From Inonotus obliquus (lineage: Eukaryota; Basidiomycota; Agaricomycetes; Hymenochaetales; Hymenochaetaceae): DNA of 64,000 nucleotides. Below the pieces are notes generated by a model. The model had not been told where the DNA came from and made no database searches. It worked only from the letters and a program-made list of their open reading frames with translations. The stretch covers positions 1-64,000 of the forward strand of contig JAJHTX010000007.1 of NCBI GenBank assembly GCA_032164295.1. The letters are read 5' to 3'. The position numbers and the translations under genes are program-made. Within the stretch, counting starts at the first letter, position 1; the number at the start of each line of letters is the position of its first letter. Shown here piece by piece: positions 33,433 to 46,655 of this stretch.

Positions 33433-36400
33433 TACGAAACTCCGAGATCAGTTCTGGGCTAAAACAGGATCCGCTCTTCGCTCCACTAATACACGCGTAA
33501 AACATGCTTTCCCGACACACCAAGCCGCGAATCTTAACGCTTCTTTCTTGCTTCTCATCGGTAGTTGAATCTTACTGGGATAATCTCGATTGAAGGTAAT
33601 GCGCCTTTGCAACCCTATGCTCATTCAAGTCAATGATTGAAGGTCACTACAAGAGAGATTGACGCGCTCGCCATATGGCGCGTTGATGTGCAGCCTTTAC
33701 ATGGAATATTTCATAGCTTCAGCAATACTCTTGCACAAGCCAAGGTGTGAGCGTCACAAAAGTAGTCTAGACTCCAGCTATCCAATACGGGTCCACCCTT
33801 ATCTACTGTTTAGCCGCCATGTATTCGGATTACAATGGTTCAAAAGGTAGGTATGTCCATTTGGCGATACTACAGACAACCAATTTCACAGTAGACTGCC
33901 CACCGTCGCTCGTTGATGATGCATAACTTGAATCACTTACAAATACAGCTTTGAGGCGGCCCGGGACCAAGAATCGTCCTTAATTCTTAGGTCAGTCTTC
34001 TTGGGTCTCGTTTGTCGGGACAGAAACCAATCGAAGCCAGAGAAATGAGAACCCGGGCGAGGGAGGTCGCGATGCATCATACTACACGTTTTCTGCACTT
34101 CTAGCTTGTTCATCATTCAGACTAGGACGTCTGCTTTACTCCATTGCGAGTCTCTACTGCTTCACGAATCCTCTACCCCACTTCCCCTCGAGCATGCGTT
34201 GTACCGTGACACCACGCATTCCAGACGGAGAGGTTTTTCCGCTCAGCAAGGTTAACGAGCTAATCTCTTGGGGCTCGAAGATGAAGCTGCTAAACCTTCG
34301 ACTTCTTCAATTTCCTGTACTACTAGAAAACTGATTAAGTTGTCTTTCTTTTTCGATTCCACCTGTCAGTATCCCTGCTACGAAGACAAGTCATCATTTT
34401 TCCGTCTTGCTAAAGTCCTACTACAAATTTCGATCGGGTAAATTGCAATATTCGCAAGCAGCACTGAGAAGTTTCATCTGCCGTCATGAGCAAAAATGGT
34501 AATAGTCCTTCTTGAGAGCTCTTTGTATTTTTGGAACTATACCGTGAGATCAACTGTCAGGAGTAACCAAGCAACGACTATCAATATTCGATATCGCATG
34601 CCAGTGTCTTTTGTCGCGAAATACATGCTAGGAAATAGTATTACCTTCTCCGCTCCCTACTCTCTCTCTTCTAATAACTCTTCTGCGATCCAGCATACAA
34701 ACATTCCAAGCTCCGCACTACCGCGCCGCTCTCCAATGGCGCTCATAATATCCTCAAACGCAAGAAAGAGCCTTAAACGCCTGATACACGAGGCATGATC
34801 GCGGCAAAGGCGGTTTTGGCACAGCAGTACATTCAACTCTTACAATAATAGATTTATTTCACGTAGTATCCATACCATCGTTAGCGAGCGTTTCTGTAGG
34901 GGGATTCAAAATGCAGAAACATGCGCCTTCAGTGAGGCGGACTTGAATGAATCGAGGGGTTGCATGTTACGAGAATTCCAGCTCCATCGACGCGTATCTG
35001 TATACAAGGACTAGGAGACGGCCGTGAGAAGGGGACCCCGAAAGAATGTCGAGTGCTAGGATATTCACCAAAGACTGACCAGATCACTGGGACTGCGAAA
35101 TTATCCACTAATTAACGAGATGCATATGTCTGACAATATTGCAATTCTGCAGGAGAAGTCGCCATGATGTTCTTTCTGCAGGAGCAAAGTGATGAAAGGA
35201 GAGATGCGCGTTCAATACTCGGAGCACCTGATAGACGTGGATACATACAACCGAAGACCTCGATCGATGTTTTCTCTTCGCCTGTTCGCCCTTGGCAACA
35301 CTCATCCTCCAAACCGAGTAATATCCCTAGCAGCCGAATAAGTTATTCCTCAGAGAAATAGACAATATCACCCATAGAGGGGAAAACTAAGGAAATATCG
35401 CACGAAAATATACTTTATTGAGATACGATGTGATGCCAACATTTGCGACGCTTCGTGGCAACAGGAAACACATTGTCGACGTTCAGTGAAGCCAGAGACA
35501 AATTGACGGATTTATTCTCAGAAAACGTACCCAAGAACTATATCCACTGCATTGACCCAAATTGAATACGGAACATCTTCCAGAATCTGTGATAGATATC
35601 AAGAAAGAAGCACTTAAGACTCCATCGCCACAACAGTCAGTGAGTTCGGGAATAGTCACTCAAGGACAACTAATGCAATGTGCTCGTCGGAAAAGGCTGG
35701 TTACCAGGGCGGCTGAGACGATGCCGTTACTAAATACGAGGATAACGGCACGGGTGTCCCCGCTCCAGTGTATGCTTTGTATGAAGGTCTGCATTTGAAC
35801 CAGTAGGCTACTGAACGGCGGGGTTAACCTTTACGTTCTTAACGATGGTGAAGTTATCCCGATGTGCACCAAGACGCGATGAAGTTAGATAAGAGCCCAG
35901 ATTAAAGAATGGCCACGAGTTCACACAGGAAGCCCGATCCATGAGGGTTTGATCATACTTGGATCAATCCGAGATTCTGGTGTATGGCATTGGTACGTCC
36001 GTTGATGTAAGGCCGATAAGACCAATGCGAATCGATCCTGACAATGTGAACAGTTCCCATGATACATTGTCCTTGTATTGCGCCTCGTCAGCGCTGAGTT
36101 CCTATACGTTACGCATCCGCGGCGACGCTGCATAGGTCCGCCGCGAATACATAGTCAACAATGGCGTTTGCAAGAGCGCCCTCGGAAGGCATCTCCGGTG
36201 CATCTACAGTTCCATTCTTTGGCCTCAAGTAGAATCTTCTGGTATGGAATTCCACGTAAGTTGTAGGAGAACTACTTAAAGTAGTACGTTGCATGTGTCG
36301 CTAACGGAGATGAGCGGACCGGTCAACGATTGCGTGAGGTATGGACGGTATAGAGCTATTCATTGCACATGAGTTCGAAGGTTCCCTGTCCGACCACAGC

Positions 36401-37044
36401 GGAGGGTTGGACCTGATACTGTAGCGCGACTCCTGATGCAGAATGCGCCCATCGACTGTATACTCCGGTTTTGAAAAGTGTAAGCATTCAAGAAAAACCA
36501 GTGAAGCTGTACGAACTCGTTTCGCGGCCACCTCTCACGATTTCGGGCTTTCCATGCTTCACACACCCAAGTTCCCCGAAGCAAGAGTCGGCAAGCAGAC
36601 TCGCCGCAACCGAAGTCTACTACATCGACCAGATTACCCGCTAGCATCGAAACTGATGACATTTGATGAGAAGGGATGCAGAGACACGAAAATATGCATG
36701 TCATGTTCTTGACCTGGCTTCGGTAAACCCCATCCTCCAGCTTACGATTCCCTTTCACTATCGGGAAAATCTCCCCTCCGTTTCTTCGGTCGACCCCGAA
36801 CGCGAGACAGCCAAGCGCAAGATGAGTTGCAAATTCGTGCCAAATTCGTGAATGAATGAATGAATGCAAGTCATCGGGCTCTGGGGATTTGCGGTTCGAG
36901 AATCGGCACAATCCGAATCATTTGAACTCCGACGTATCATGGACCCGATTTTCGCGGCGGAAATTCAACGGGATAATACGTATTCGGTGGCGGTCAATAA
37001 TCTGTACTCTTTTCATATTCATTACCTCTCCTAGTGCTCTTCGT
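33433..37044. other. Long region without a supported gene
   Basis: 3.6 kb with only scattered open frames. Minus-strand frames at 36109-36294 (ending DYVFAADLCSVAADA) and 36360-36911 look partly protein-like but have no resolvable exons or domain. 34000-35560 is AT-rich. Nothing is called. Confidence 0.35.
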
Positions 37045-38427
37045 TCAATTCTCTTGTCCGCCTCTTGCCGATATCCAACATGCTCTTGCACGAACCTTGA
37101 AAGCCTCGCATGCGCCTTTCTCGTCTCCATGCACCCAGCGCTGCATCGCATCTCCTTGCAGGCCACGGCCAAACGAGAATGTTAAGGGAGGTAGACGCGA
37201 GTAGGGAGACGGTTGCTTGTCAGCCGTTGCTCGCGCTTTGTCAACTACCTCATTCACTTTCTGAAGGTACAACGCCGCAGAATCGTCAGGAAGACCACCT
37301 AAGATCATGGTATGAGATACAAGGGCAAAACCGAAACTAATCTAGTCATACCAGATAGAAAAACGACTCCAGCAACGCCGATGGGCAATGCACGCGCGAG
37401 AACAGTGGCAGTCGCTTCTGCGATCTCTTCTGGAGTTGTATTCGCCCTAGAGGTATGCTGAAGACCGGGTTGAGGGAAGGAAGGCTTAATCAACGATCCT
37501 AACGAGATCATCAGCAATAGTCGCGAACTCGCACACGGACGGCTCACCTTCCGTAAGCACTCCATAGGCCGCACATCTAGCATAGATCATTGATATCGCC
37601 TTTACATGCACTTCGACACTTCGCGCAAGGCTTGCATCTTCCGCGAAATCCACGTCCGGTTCGACGATCGGAACCAAACCCGCCTGTTGGCTAATCGCAG
37701 CGAACCTCGCAAGGGATTCTGCTTGCGCCTCTAGTGCAGCATGCGATGGCAGGGTCGTCGAGTTACAGAGTATCGGTGCACGCCACTGATATTGTCCATC
37801 AGCCTGAATCGTCACAAGCCCAACTGCATCGGTATACTGACCTTGCTGAATCGAGCACCGTGTGCACGAGCGTTATGGAGTCGCGGAAGTAGATCATCTA
37901 AGCCTTGCGTTGCTGGCTCTAGCGGAGAGATCGGCAGTGGATGGGAATCTGTATCAGCACGGACACCAGGGATAATCCCCCTCGATTCGAGAACAGGGGC
38001 GAGCTTGAAGTCGATAAGTGTCTCGTAGTATAGTATCACACCCGAAATGTACTCTTCAGTCTAGATTAGTGATAAGTGCAATCTTTGCGTTGAAGTCGTT
38101 CTCACCGGTTGGCAACGTCTCATAGAGGCACTCCCTCCAGCGACGTCTCCGTTCTGTCTTCTCTTCCTCAGTCCACTGTTTCCCTGCAACATCTTCTCCG
38201 AGTGCAGCAGTTAAGCGCGCCGCGATCCCATCGGGAGTCTCGTCTGTCGCATAGATGCCGACACCTCGAGGATTCACCAAAGCTTGGGCGATCGCAATGA
38301 GTTCACGCGCCGTCTCGGAAGCGTGATAAGGATAAAGGAACGAACGTCCCTTTCCCTCGTCAGTCTCTCCTTTGCTTGTAGTAAATCCATAGCCTGGAGT
38401 CGTTGTTGCATTTAATTCGTTGGTCAT
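37045..38427 (-). CDS. Fructose-bisphosphate aldolase, class I
   Basis: Five minus-strand exons, 38427-38106, 38053-37842, 37785-37548, 37498-37352 and 37298-37045, give 390 residues, near family length plus a 30-residue N-terminal extension. The enzyme interconverts fructose 1,6-bisphosphate with glyceraldehyde 3-phosphate and dihydroxyacetone phosphate in cytosolic glycolysis/gluconeogenesis. Visible class I motifs are GIYATDET (Asp 62), EYISGVILYYETL, RGIIPGVRAD, ARFSK-WRAP (Lys 178, split by an intron), GLVPIVEPD (Glu 220), GSLIKPS (Schiff-base Lys 262), GVAGVVFLSGG and LTFSFGRGLQ. The acceptor before WRAP was chosen because it restores K-W-R and gives a normal 56-nt intron. The extreme C-terminal Tyr of animal enzymes is absent. 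Many fungi rely on the zinc-dependent class II enzyme, so this form is notable. Confidence 0.87.
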
Positions 38428-40203
38428 GATGACCAACGGTGAGAGACTGACGCAGCTATAACGTGCATGGGAATAGAAGGCTAGTCAGGTGACGAAAATA
38501 TACAATCGCCGAGTGGGCTCCTAGTGCCTTGCTCCAGATGTAAGAACCGTCGAGAGACATGGCCTGGTGAATGCCCCAGTGCAAGGCAACGGGGGTCGTG
38601 GGACCAGTACTTGCGCCAACTCGTAAACATCAACGCCGAAAGCTGGAACTCCTAGGCTGCACATTGCATAATGCATATGAGATACGGTGTGTACGCGACA
38701 GGGCCGTGTGTATGGGCATTCAGGAAATATGGCGTATCGCCAGTAGTCATCGTGGTAGTGGTATTTTGTAGTTCGTCGTCGTACAATGGCTCGATGAAGA
38801 TGAGTCACGTGCAACAGCTCAATCTTCACTTCAGGGAGGGAGAGCGCACTGATTCCTCGCTTCACCGTTACCCTCCTCCTGTCTAGATCTCGTACATGGA
38901 GTGTGGGACACGGTGCGGAGGTCTTGGGTCCAACCTTCGGTGATCGAATTGGCAAGCTCTCTTGGAAAGAAAAGGCCGATATTGCCACCAAGCAATCCAT
39001 TCGATGGCTGTCGTTGCGCTAAGTCAGTAGAAATGGAGTAGCTTCAATGAGCCGTGAGCAGCCGTCTTTCAAGTTTCATGCACTTCGGGAGCTTACAATG
39101 TCGATGCCATTCATGCATAACGGTACAGTCACAGTGACACCCAATAATCAAATCACATAGTCATACAGCGGAACGCATTGAATATCACACACCTGAACAT
39201 CAAGAGGACATCGTGTTGCCCATCACAACGCTATTCAGAATCAATTCACCTCCCCATTAAGCATGTAGCTATTCCAAATATGCAATGGGGTGATTCTGAT
39301 ACTTCCATGTAAAGAAGATTCCGAGCACCAATAATGTTCCCTGTCGTCGACAATAACGTGGCTCACCATTGGATAACAGAATTGTCCCAAGGGCCGCAAC
39401 ACTGAATTCATTGTGCTGAGGTTTACTTGGCCTTCCCGACAGGGGTTCAGTCAGCGATAACCAGTTTGAAGTAGTATTCGCAGCTTGATATTCCATTGCC
39501 AGTAAACTGACTGATTCTTAGTATTAACTAGCGCAACCCCAATGCTGGATGTGGTCGAATGGCCGTCGATATCCATCGCTAATCAACTTGCTCGCTAGAG
39601 AAATAGGCAATGATCCTCCTATTAGCACTCCGAGACATCGCTTGGACTAGACTTGGACGTCAATGAGCTTGGCGGGGAAACCAGGGGAACGGATAAGGAG
39701 GCCGGCAAAAGCAAGTCTCCACTGTGGAGGGTCCCCTTGTTTCGGAGGCCGAGACTGCGCACTCCCTGCGTATGTCTGTCGCATGTCCTACTATAAGGAG
39801 CCGCTGGTATGGTAACTATGCTAGCCGATTATTGTGCCATTCCGAATGCCGAAATTGGGCCGCATTGTTTGTGGTTTGTGGTTTGCCTGTCTGCACTTCT
39901 GAAATTCTCGACGATGGACTTCTTTGTTCTTTGCTTCGGGACTCCGTACATACGCATCAACGCATCAACGAGCGTAATTTGGACGCCATGGCCGACGCAA
40001 TGATTGTTGAGATTCTTTTTACTCGAGACAGGGTCTAATTGATTATATTGGCGAGATCGGATCGTGAGAATGATTGACCGCATTTGTGAGGCACACTCAT
40101 AAAGCGGAAATTCATTCGGAGGTGAATGCCTGCGACCATCTGGCCACACTTCACTTGTGGCAGACAATGGAGGCTGCGCCCAAGCCCCTTGTCTTTTGTA
40201 CTT
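38428..40203. other. Intergenic, with one ATG-started minus-strand frame
   Basis: A minus-strand frame of 159 codons with an ATG lies at 38521-39000 (HDDYWRYAIFPECPYT within it). It is His/Arg/Cys-rich, matches nothing I know and may be chance. The rest, to 40203, shows no gene. Confidence 0.3.
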
Positions 40204-40210
40204 TATAAAG
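40204..40210 (+). promoter_or_regulatory. TATA-like box, ferric reductase 1
   Basis: TATAAAG lies about 210 bases before the ATG and is followed by a strongly pyrimidine-rich leader at 40215-40400. Confidence 0.4.
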
Positions 40211-40416
40211 TTATATCCCATCTCATCTCGCCTCTCTCCTCTACGACCTCACTTCCATTTGCTATCTCAGTACATCTCACTTCTCTCTTGCCCTCTCTCT
40301 TCCCGTTTTATCTCTGTTCGCAATTCCAGGTTTCAGCTTCTTTCGTTAAATCTCTCACATAGCCTGGTTTACTTGTCTATCCTCTTGTTCATTTCTTCGA
40401 CATTTAGAGTATAGAG

Positions 40417-42781
40417 ATGAGCTCCTATGCACCCGCGCCAGCTGACAACTCCTCGACAACTGGAGCCACAGGTGGTGGTGGACAGGGTCAAGGTGGGGGA
40501 GGCGGGGGATCGGATGGCCCGAGCCCGGACGAGATGTTGGTCTACTGGTTAGACATCGCCCTGCTCTGCGTCGTCGGAGTATTCTTCCTCACTTCCCTTC
40601 CTCGCATGATCGGTCGCCTCATTAGCTTTTCCGAATGGTCTCGCGGATTGATACTACGCTCGGGACACCCTCAAGACCCGATGATTCATCGACAAAAGGC
40701 ATCCGAAAGCCGAGAGCGCTTGTATCGTATCAACACTGCTGCGACTTACGCCGATGGTGCGTCGGATCAATCGCACACTTTTGCGATTCACGGTGCCTAT
40801 CCTCATGCCTCTGGGAAGGAGTGGTCGTCAATGCCGTCGGGAAGAATAACCAAGCCACCCGTTCACGTTCCGAAGCTCGCGTCGGTTTTGCACCCATTGT
40901 CTAAGCCTTTTACTTTCACCGTATCTCCTGGGAAATCGTTTGGCAAATACTTGCTCGTCTTCATCTACCTAGTAGGCATTACTTTCCTTATATTTTTCAA
41001 CGGCGGGGATCCTTTCGCCGAATCGGACCGACTCGGATTTATCGCCATCTCGCAAATCCCAGTCGCAGTCGCCTTAGGCACCAAAAACAACGTTGTTGGC
41101 ATGCTGCTTGGGATGGGATACGAAAGGGTGCGTTCTTCTTCCCGGAGTTTGATGTACTGTGTTTAATTCTGACGCGTCCAAAAAGCTGAATTATCTCCAC
41201 CGCGCCGTCGGTATCGTAAGCTTCGCGACAGGTGCCTTGCATGCTATTGGATATAGTAAGCGGCCGAACTATGCTTCGTTAGAGCGTGTTTATCGATTCG
41301 ATTTTATATACCTTTTTAGTCTATAAGTGGGCCGTCCGAGAAACCCTTGCTCAGAGGATCGCTAGACCATCCGTGATCTGGGGATTTGTGGGCTTAGGTG
41401 GTGCGACACTTCTCTACGTAGGTTCCCTCGCTGTTGTCCGGCAGAAGGCGTACACCCTATTCCTCTACTCCCATATTGCGGGGCTCATCCTCTACTTCGT
41501 TGGCGTAAGTTTCCGTCCTAGTTGGGTCAGTGTTTCAAAGGATGCGATCTAAAAAATTTCGGTCACATGCAGATCTGCTATCACGAATCTGTATGCATCA
41601 AATGGACGCTCCTTTCCGTCGGGATTTATGGCCTGGATCACTTTCTCCGGATTATCAAGACACGCTTCGCTACCGCCAGGCTCACGTCCATCCCAGAGCT
41701 CGGAGTCACTCGCGTCGAACTTCCTGGCGTCGGCGCAGGTTGGCGCGCAGGTCAGCATGTCCGTCTCCGTATCATGTCTGGTGAAATGGGCTTGCTCGGC
41801 TGGAGCGTCGCACATCCTTTCACAATTGCCAACGCTGGCGATTCTAACACCGGCCGTGGATTAGTTCTCTTGTGCAAGAAGGCGGGAGGATGGACTAACA
41901 GATTGTACGCTGCTTCCAATCGGTCCGGTGGATATGGATACGAGGAGGGTTACGGCCCTCAGCGGACGAGGGAGATGAAAGTGATCGTTGAGGGACCGTA
42001 TGGTGCGCTTTGAAGGCATATCTCATCTTCTATTTCATCTAACCATCTTCTTGAATAGGTGGGCTCGGTAATACGGTCATGTCCAGTTATTCATCCGTTC
42101 TACTCGTCACTGGCGGAAGTGGTATTACTTTTGGTGTCGGCCAAGCAGAGGAACTTATACAGCACATTCAAGCCGGGAGATCTGCAGTGAAGTTTATTGA
42201 GCTTCTTTGGGTAACTCAGGAGAAATGTAAGTAATAAGCTTCTTGCGTTACTGACAGCGTATTGATGCTATGTGTTATCGATGTCCAGCCTCTCTTTCCG
42301 CAATGATCCCAACGTTCTCGACCCTGCTCAAATCCGTCGCAAACAATCCTGGAGTGATCCTGCGTATCACCGTTCATTACACCCGCGCCGAAAGGACATC
42401 CGCCTTCGCTCCCGAGGGAACGAAGGGTGGAGTAACATTCCTTGACGCTCACCTAGCAACGCTCGCTCCGAATCTCGTTCTACACGCCGGCCGACCATCT
42501 CTACCTCGGACTCTTTCATCAATCGCTTCACTCACGTCAGGCGTCCGGAAAGCATCAGGTCTTGCTGTGGGCGTGTGTGGTCCGTTGAGCCTCGCGGGTG
42601 AAGTGCAGAAGGCTGTGATGAGTGTTGACGGATCCGTTGCAAGTGCATGTGGCGGTATTGAGCTACATGAAGAGTACGTCCCTCTTGTTTATATTCCCAA
42701 CTCTCCCATCGTCTGTTCATTCCCAGGAACTGAAATCTAATTGATTGATGAAATTCTATTTTTAGGGTATTTGGATGGTAA
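40417..42781 (+). CDS. Ferric-chelate reductase, tandem copy 1
   Basis: Seven exons, 40417-41127, 41186-41255, 41320-41504, 41573-42002, 42059-42226, 42289-42673 and 42766-42781, give 654 residues. It transfers electrons from NADPH through FAD and two haems across the plasma membrane to reduce ferric iron before uptake. A Gly-rich start precedes several membrane helices. Two HX13H haem pairs are visible: His 242/256 and His 312/326. The FAD motif is HPFTIA (403-408). NADPH-side motifs are VEGPYGG, LLVTGGSGI and GVCGP, and the chain ends EEVFGW. The last exon is 16 nt. The family is the fungal FRE/NOX-like reductases. Gene 2 at 46656 has the same intron positions, so the pair arose by tandem duplication. 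Confidence 0.92.
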
Positions 42782-45700
42782 ACGAGTTATGTAACAATGC
42801 GATCAGGGAGCGTGATCAGATTCTTTTTTTCTTCAATTTTCCTTTCTTTTCTCGCGGGCACTTGATGTGCCGCGAATGAACACTGTGCTCCGCGAGCACC
42901 ACTTTTTCTCTCCTTTGCTCGAATCATCCGTGGGTGTGTCTGGCTCTTTCCAATTTCGTCTTGTGTTGGCCAGACGTTGCGATTGGTTAGATTCCTACGT
43001 CTCCTTGGACCATAGTTGGATCAGCAAGGAGTACTGTGGAGACCTCCTGTCCCCTAGACCTCACGCTCCTTCCATCGCATCGAAATGGGATCGGAACGGT
43101 TCCTTTCGTACCATTAACCTTCTTACCCAATTTCTTGTTGTACGCTGTTCTGGTATAGAGTAACATGAAGTCGATCCCGTTCTTCATCAATTCCCTCGTT
43201 TGTCCTATTTCCTTCTTTTCTATTTATCTATTTGCTCCGATTGTACTACTGTCTTTTATGGGCTCGATGAATTGATACATTAGATCTTTTACTTGCCTTG
43301 TACTTGTGATCTGAACCAGGTCTTTGTACTATTCCCGCGTGATATCAATCGTTCTTGGGGAGCTACTGTAATCAGCCGATTCGTTTTTTCACCGAACAAG
43401 AAAGAAACGTACCTCGGTGATCGGACCACGCCTATCGTATGTGGCGCCCTCCAGCCATTCAAGTAGTTAGCGCCGAGTCTAGCATCACTTTAATTGGAGC
43501 GTGTGGATGATGCCATTATGTGATATCACCTCTACACTGACAATGAAGTATAGTATCCAACCATGAGGAGGTGCGTCCCGATGGGAGAATGATTGAATGG
43601 AGAAAACAAAAAAAAGTATTTCTAAGGGAACAGACCATATCTCGCGTATCTCTGGACCCTACTGTCACGATCGGAAAGGATGTCGGACTGCCGAGAATAC
43701 GTTCGCGATCCGCTCGACATGTTGACTTGGCAACATTTCATCCTTATTACTATTCCGCGTCGGAGCACGTCTGTGAACAAGCGACCCCTCCATCGAGATG
43801 AAGTGAGTGGTGAATAGTGTTTCGGCGCCGTATGCGCATGGGGAGCTGGAGAAACGAGCCATATACGGAAATTCTCGGCTAAGTATCCAATGGACCCTCA
43901 GAAAGCGGCGGGGGTCCCCATCTTATCATCTCTCATGCACCCCGCGTCCCTTCTCTTCTCCTCCCACCATTACCTCTGTCACAACCAGTAAATTTTTAGA
44001 GTCCATCACATCGGTGTGACATACATTTTGATCAACGCAAACACGACGTCAGGGTAAAGCCCGTGCGTGTACGGACCAAACAGATTTTTCAACACAGCTC
44101 AGCACAATATTTTCCTCACTGCGGCAGTCGAAGGTCCGGAATACAATGTTCTTCGGATGTTGCACCTGTAGGCAAGTCTAACGGCTCTCAGTTCGTTTCA
44201 GCAACTTGCCACGTGGTAATTTAGCCCACTTTTTATCTTTTACAGTAATAGATTCCATTTACAAGTTGTCTACATGCGCGATCGTCGGGCTGCAACACTC
44301 TCAGTTATTAGATACATGGATCCTTGGTGACGCATACTACTACATCTGGTGATAACAATGAGTTGGATCAACACTTCACTGAGGCAGTAAAGGTTGCAGG
44401 TTGACAACGGTTGAGTGGGCTATCTGTCGCTTTCAGTTCACAACTTTATCATGCCTTGCTCATCGTAAGTATCTACCGCATAACTGGCGAGTCAGGGATC
44501 TCCAGATGGCCCTTAGCCGCCTGACGCAATTCTCAACAGGGTCCCATGTAGTAACCGAGCCAAATCATTTCCGTCGGAAACGCCACTATCTCACTCCGCC
44601 AACAAGACAGAAGCCCAGAACAACTGGAGACGTTATCGTAATCAAGCATGCTCAAATAGTGTCGAACAAAAGGGAGATAAGTAGCTATAAGAGTATTGTG
44701 GAGCATAATACTGTTGCAGGCCGTGCGTATGAGTCCTTGAACGCTATATACAGCACGTATTCATACTGCCATATCCGTATAAAGAGGCTGGAAAATACGG
44801 CGTATACGTATACGCATACGGTCGAAACACTACCGTCACTGGTGAAGCCGCATCCTTCCCCCATATCTAAATGAGAAGGTTGCATCGCAGCGGGAAGTGA
44901 GAGCCCAAACTTGAAGAATGACTATGAATTCGACGTACTGAATCTCTGATAGGCGGAGATCCTATAGGAGACTGTGCACCAACTGTCCAATGCACTTTGG
45001 TTGTCGCAGAAATCCTGTAAGCTTATGTGAAACACGATACTGCCGCTCCGAGTTGCGACCATCTTCATGTTCTATACGAACTCGCTGACAACGGGTAATT
45101 GATATAGCCGACTGATCAACTGCGGCGCAGTTTCTGTCGATGATAGAGTGAAGATTATTCTGACTACAAGAATAGTTCAAAATTTAGACGTAAAAGGCAG
45201 TTTCCTTAGTTACGATTGCACCTCGACAATAGAGTAGAGACGATTTGTGTCGCCTCGGTTTGATACCTGCGCTCAACAGCTTTGAAGGTGATCCATATTT
45301 TGGGATATATATGATTGAAAACCTAATGTCATGTTTGTGCATAAGGTAACGTACCGGGAATACCTCACAACCGTTCAACGACCTTGTAGACTGTAGTTCC
45401 CTACCGGCCACCTGAAGAACGTTCGCATTATGTACTAGATTGCCTATTATATACGCAAAGATTTGTTCCACTTGTTATGCAAGGGCTTCACTTGAGTCAG
45501 AACTTGTGAGAATTGTGTTATCGTCCACGATGGATAATTGTGTTCCCGTACTCGGCATTGTTTGACGTCGAAAGGCAGAGTGATAAGGAAGCGCATAGCG
45601 ACATTTCGGCTCTCACAGAGTTCATGCATAGCACATCATAGAGAAAGCTGATAACTTTCAAGTTGTGCACATTTGCTCGAATGCGGAATCAAGCAAGGGA

Positions 45701-46464
45701 AGGTCCCTGGTCAGACGGAGCCCAGTAGAATGACATAATATCTCACGTGATGCAGCTTGCTTAAAAACAGAGAACACTGCCAAGAACGGTTTGCATTGTA
45801 ACCACCACGACGTGTTGAAGGATCTCGTCGTAGTTATCTCAGATGCGCACCGGCCGCCTTGACTCGTGTTTACTCTGAGCTGTGACTTCAAGTTCCATCA
45901 ACCCATCCAATTGTCACAGCGACGTTCTTTTATCACCGTTTCTAGATACGATCCTCCCGGGTTGAAGTTAGATGGTTAATATTGGTTCTATTGGTATTAA
46001 AAACAACGACTTCCGACTTCACCGAGATGCGAGAATGAATAAGCGCAGTACTGAATGACGCTACTCTTCAGAAGTCCCTAATATTTGACTTGGCGCTCGA
46101 AGATACCAGGGTAACGGAGAACGCAGTTGTAGATCTCTTTCATGCGGCCGCCGACAAACTCAAGGTCGGAAAGACGCGTAATTCTATATTTTGGGCCATC
46201 TTGCAGGTGCAAGACACATCCACTCTGGGTGCGCCGCATACATCGCACGTCAACGTTTCACGTTGATTCTGAAGTGAAGGAAGAAGGCGCACTTACTGAT
46301 TGTGAAAGTTATAGGAGCTCCGCAGGTTAACTTCCAGTTCGGTTTCAGTGATCGCTTACCGTACCGGGAAGCAGAAGCGTATGCTTCTGTCGCAACACTA
46401 GTCGAAGTGCGACCAATTGCCTGCAGCACGTGGAGCAAGGAATGGAACTTCCGCTAATGCTAAG
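42782..46464. other. 3.7-kb spacer between the ferric reductases
   Basis: No gene is supported. The frame at 44401-44874 is long but has no ATG, domain or splice logic. A small palindromic run, CGTATACGTATACG, lies near 44812. Confidence 0.4.
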
Positions 46465-46470
46465 TATATA
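46465..46470 (+). promoter_or_regulatory. TATA-like box, ferric reductase 2
   Basis: TATATA lies about 190 bases before the ATG; a CT-rich leader follows. Confidence 0.35.
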
Positions 46471-46655
46471 GGTGTGTGGCCCAACTCTGATAATCACTTC
46501 ACCTTCTCTCCACTTTCTTCTTTTCTTCATTCCAGTGCCGTTTTCGTCGCTTTTCTTTTTTGCTACTCCATCTTTAATTTACTGCTTGCAGCGGGTCCTG
46601 CAAGCCTTTCTTGATATTCTTCTATCTTCGTCTTTTTGCTATCGACAGAGTGAGC

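Noticed and set aside
36360..36911. Minus-strand frame of 183 codons
   Set aside because: It has no ATG near its start, no splice support and no motif; it was left as unassigned.
37786..37803. Aldolase intron ending at 37804 (38 nt)
   Set aside because: It would insert six residues between the catalytic Lys and Trp-Arg. The acceptor 18 bases on restores K-W-R with a 56-nt intron.
44401..44874. Plus-strand frame of 157 codons between the ferric reductases
   Set aside because: It begins without an ATG, shows no family, and includes simple TACG-type palindromic sequence.
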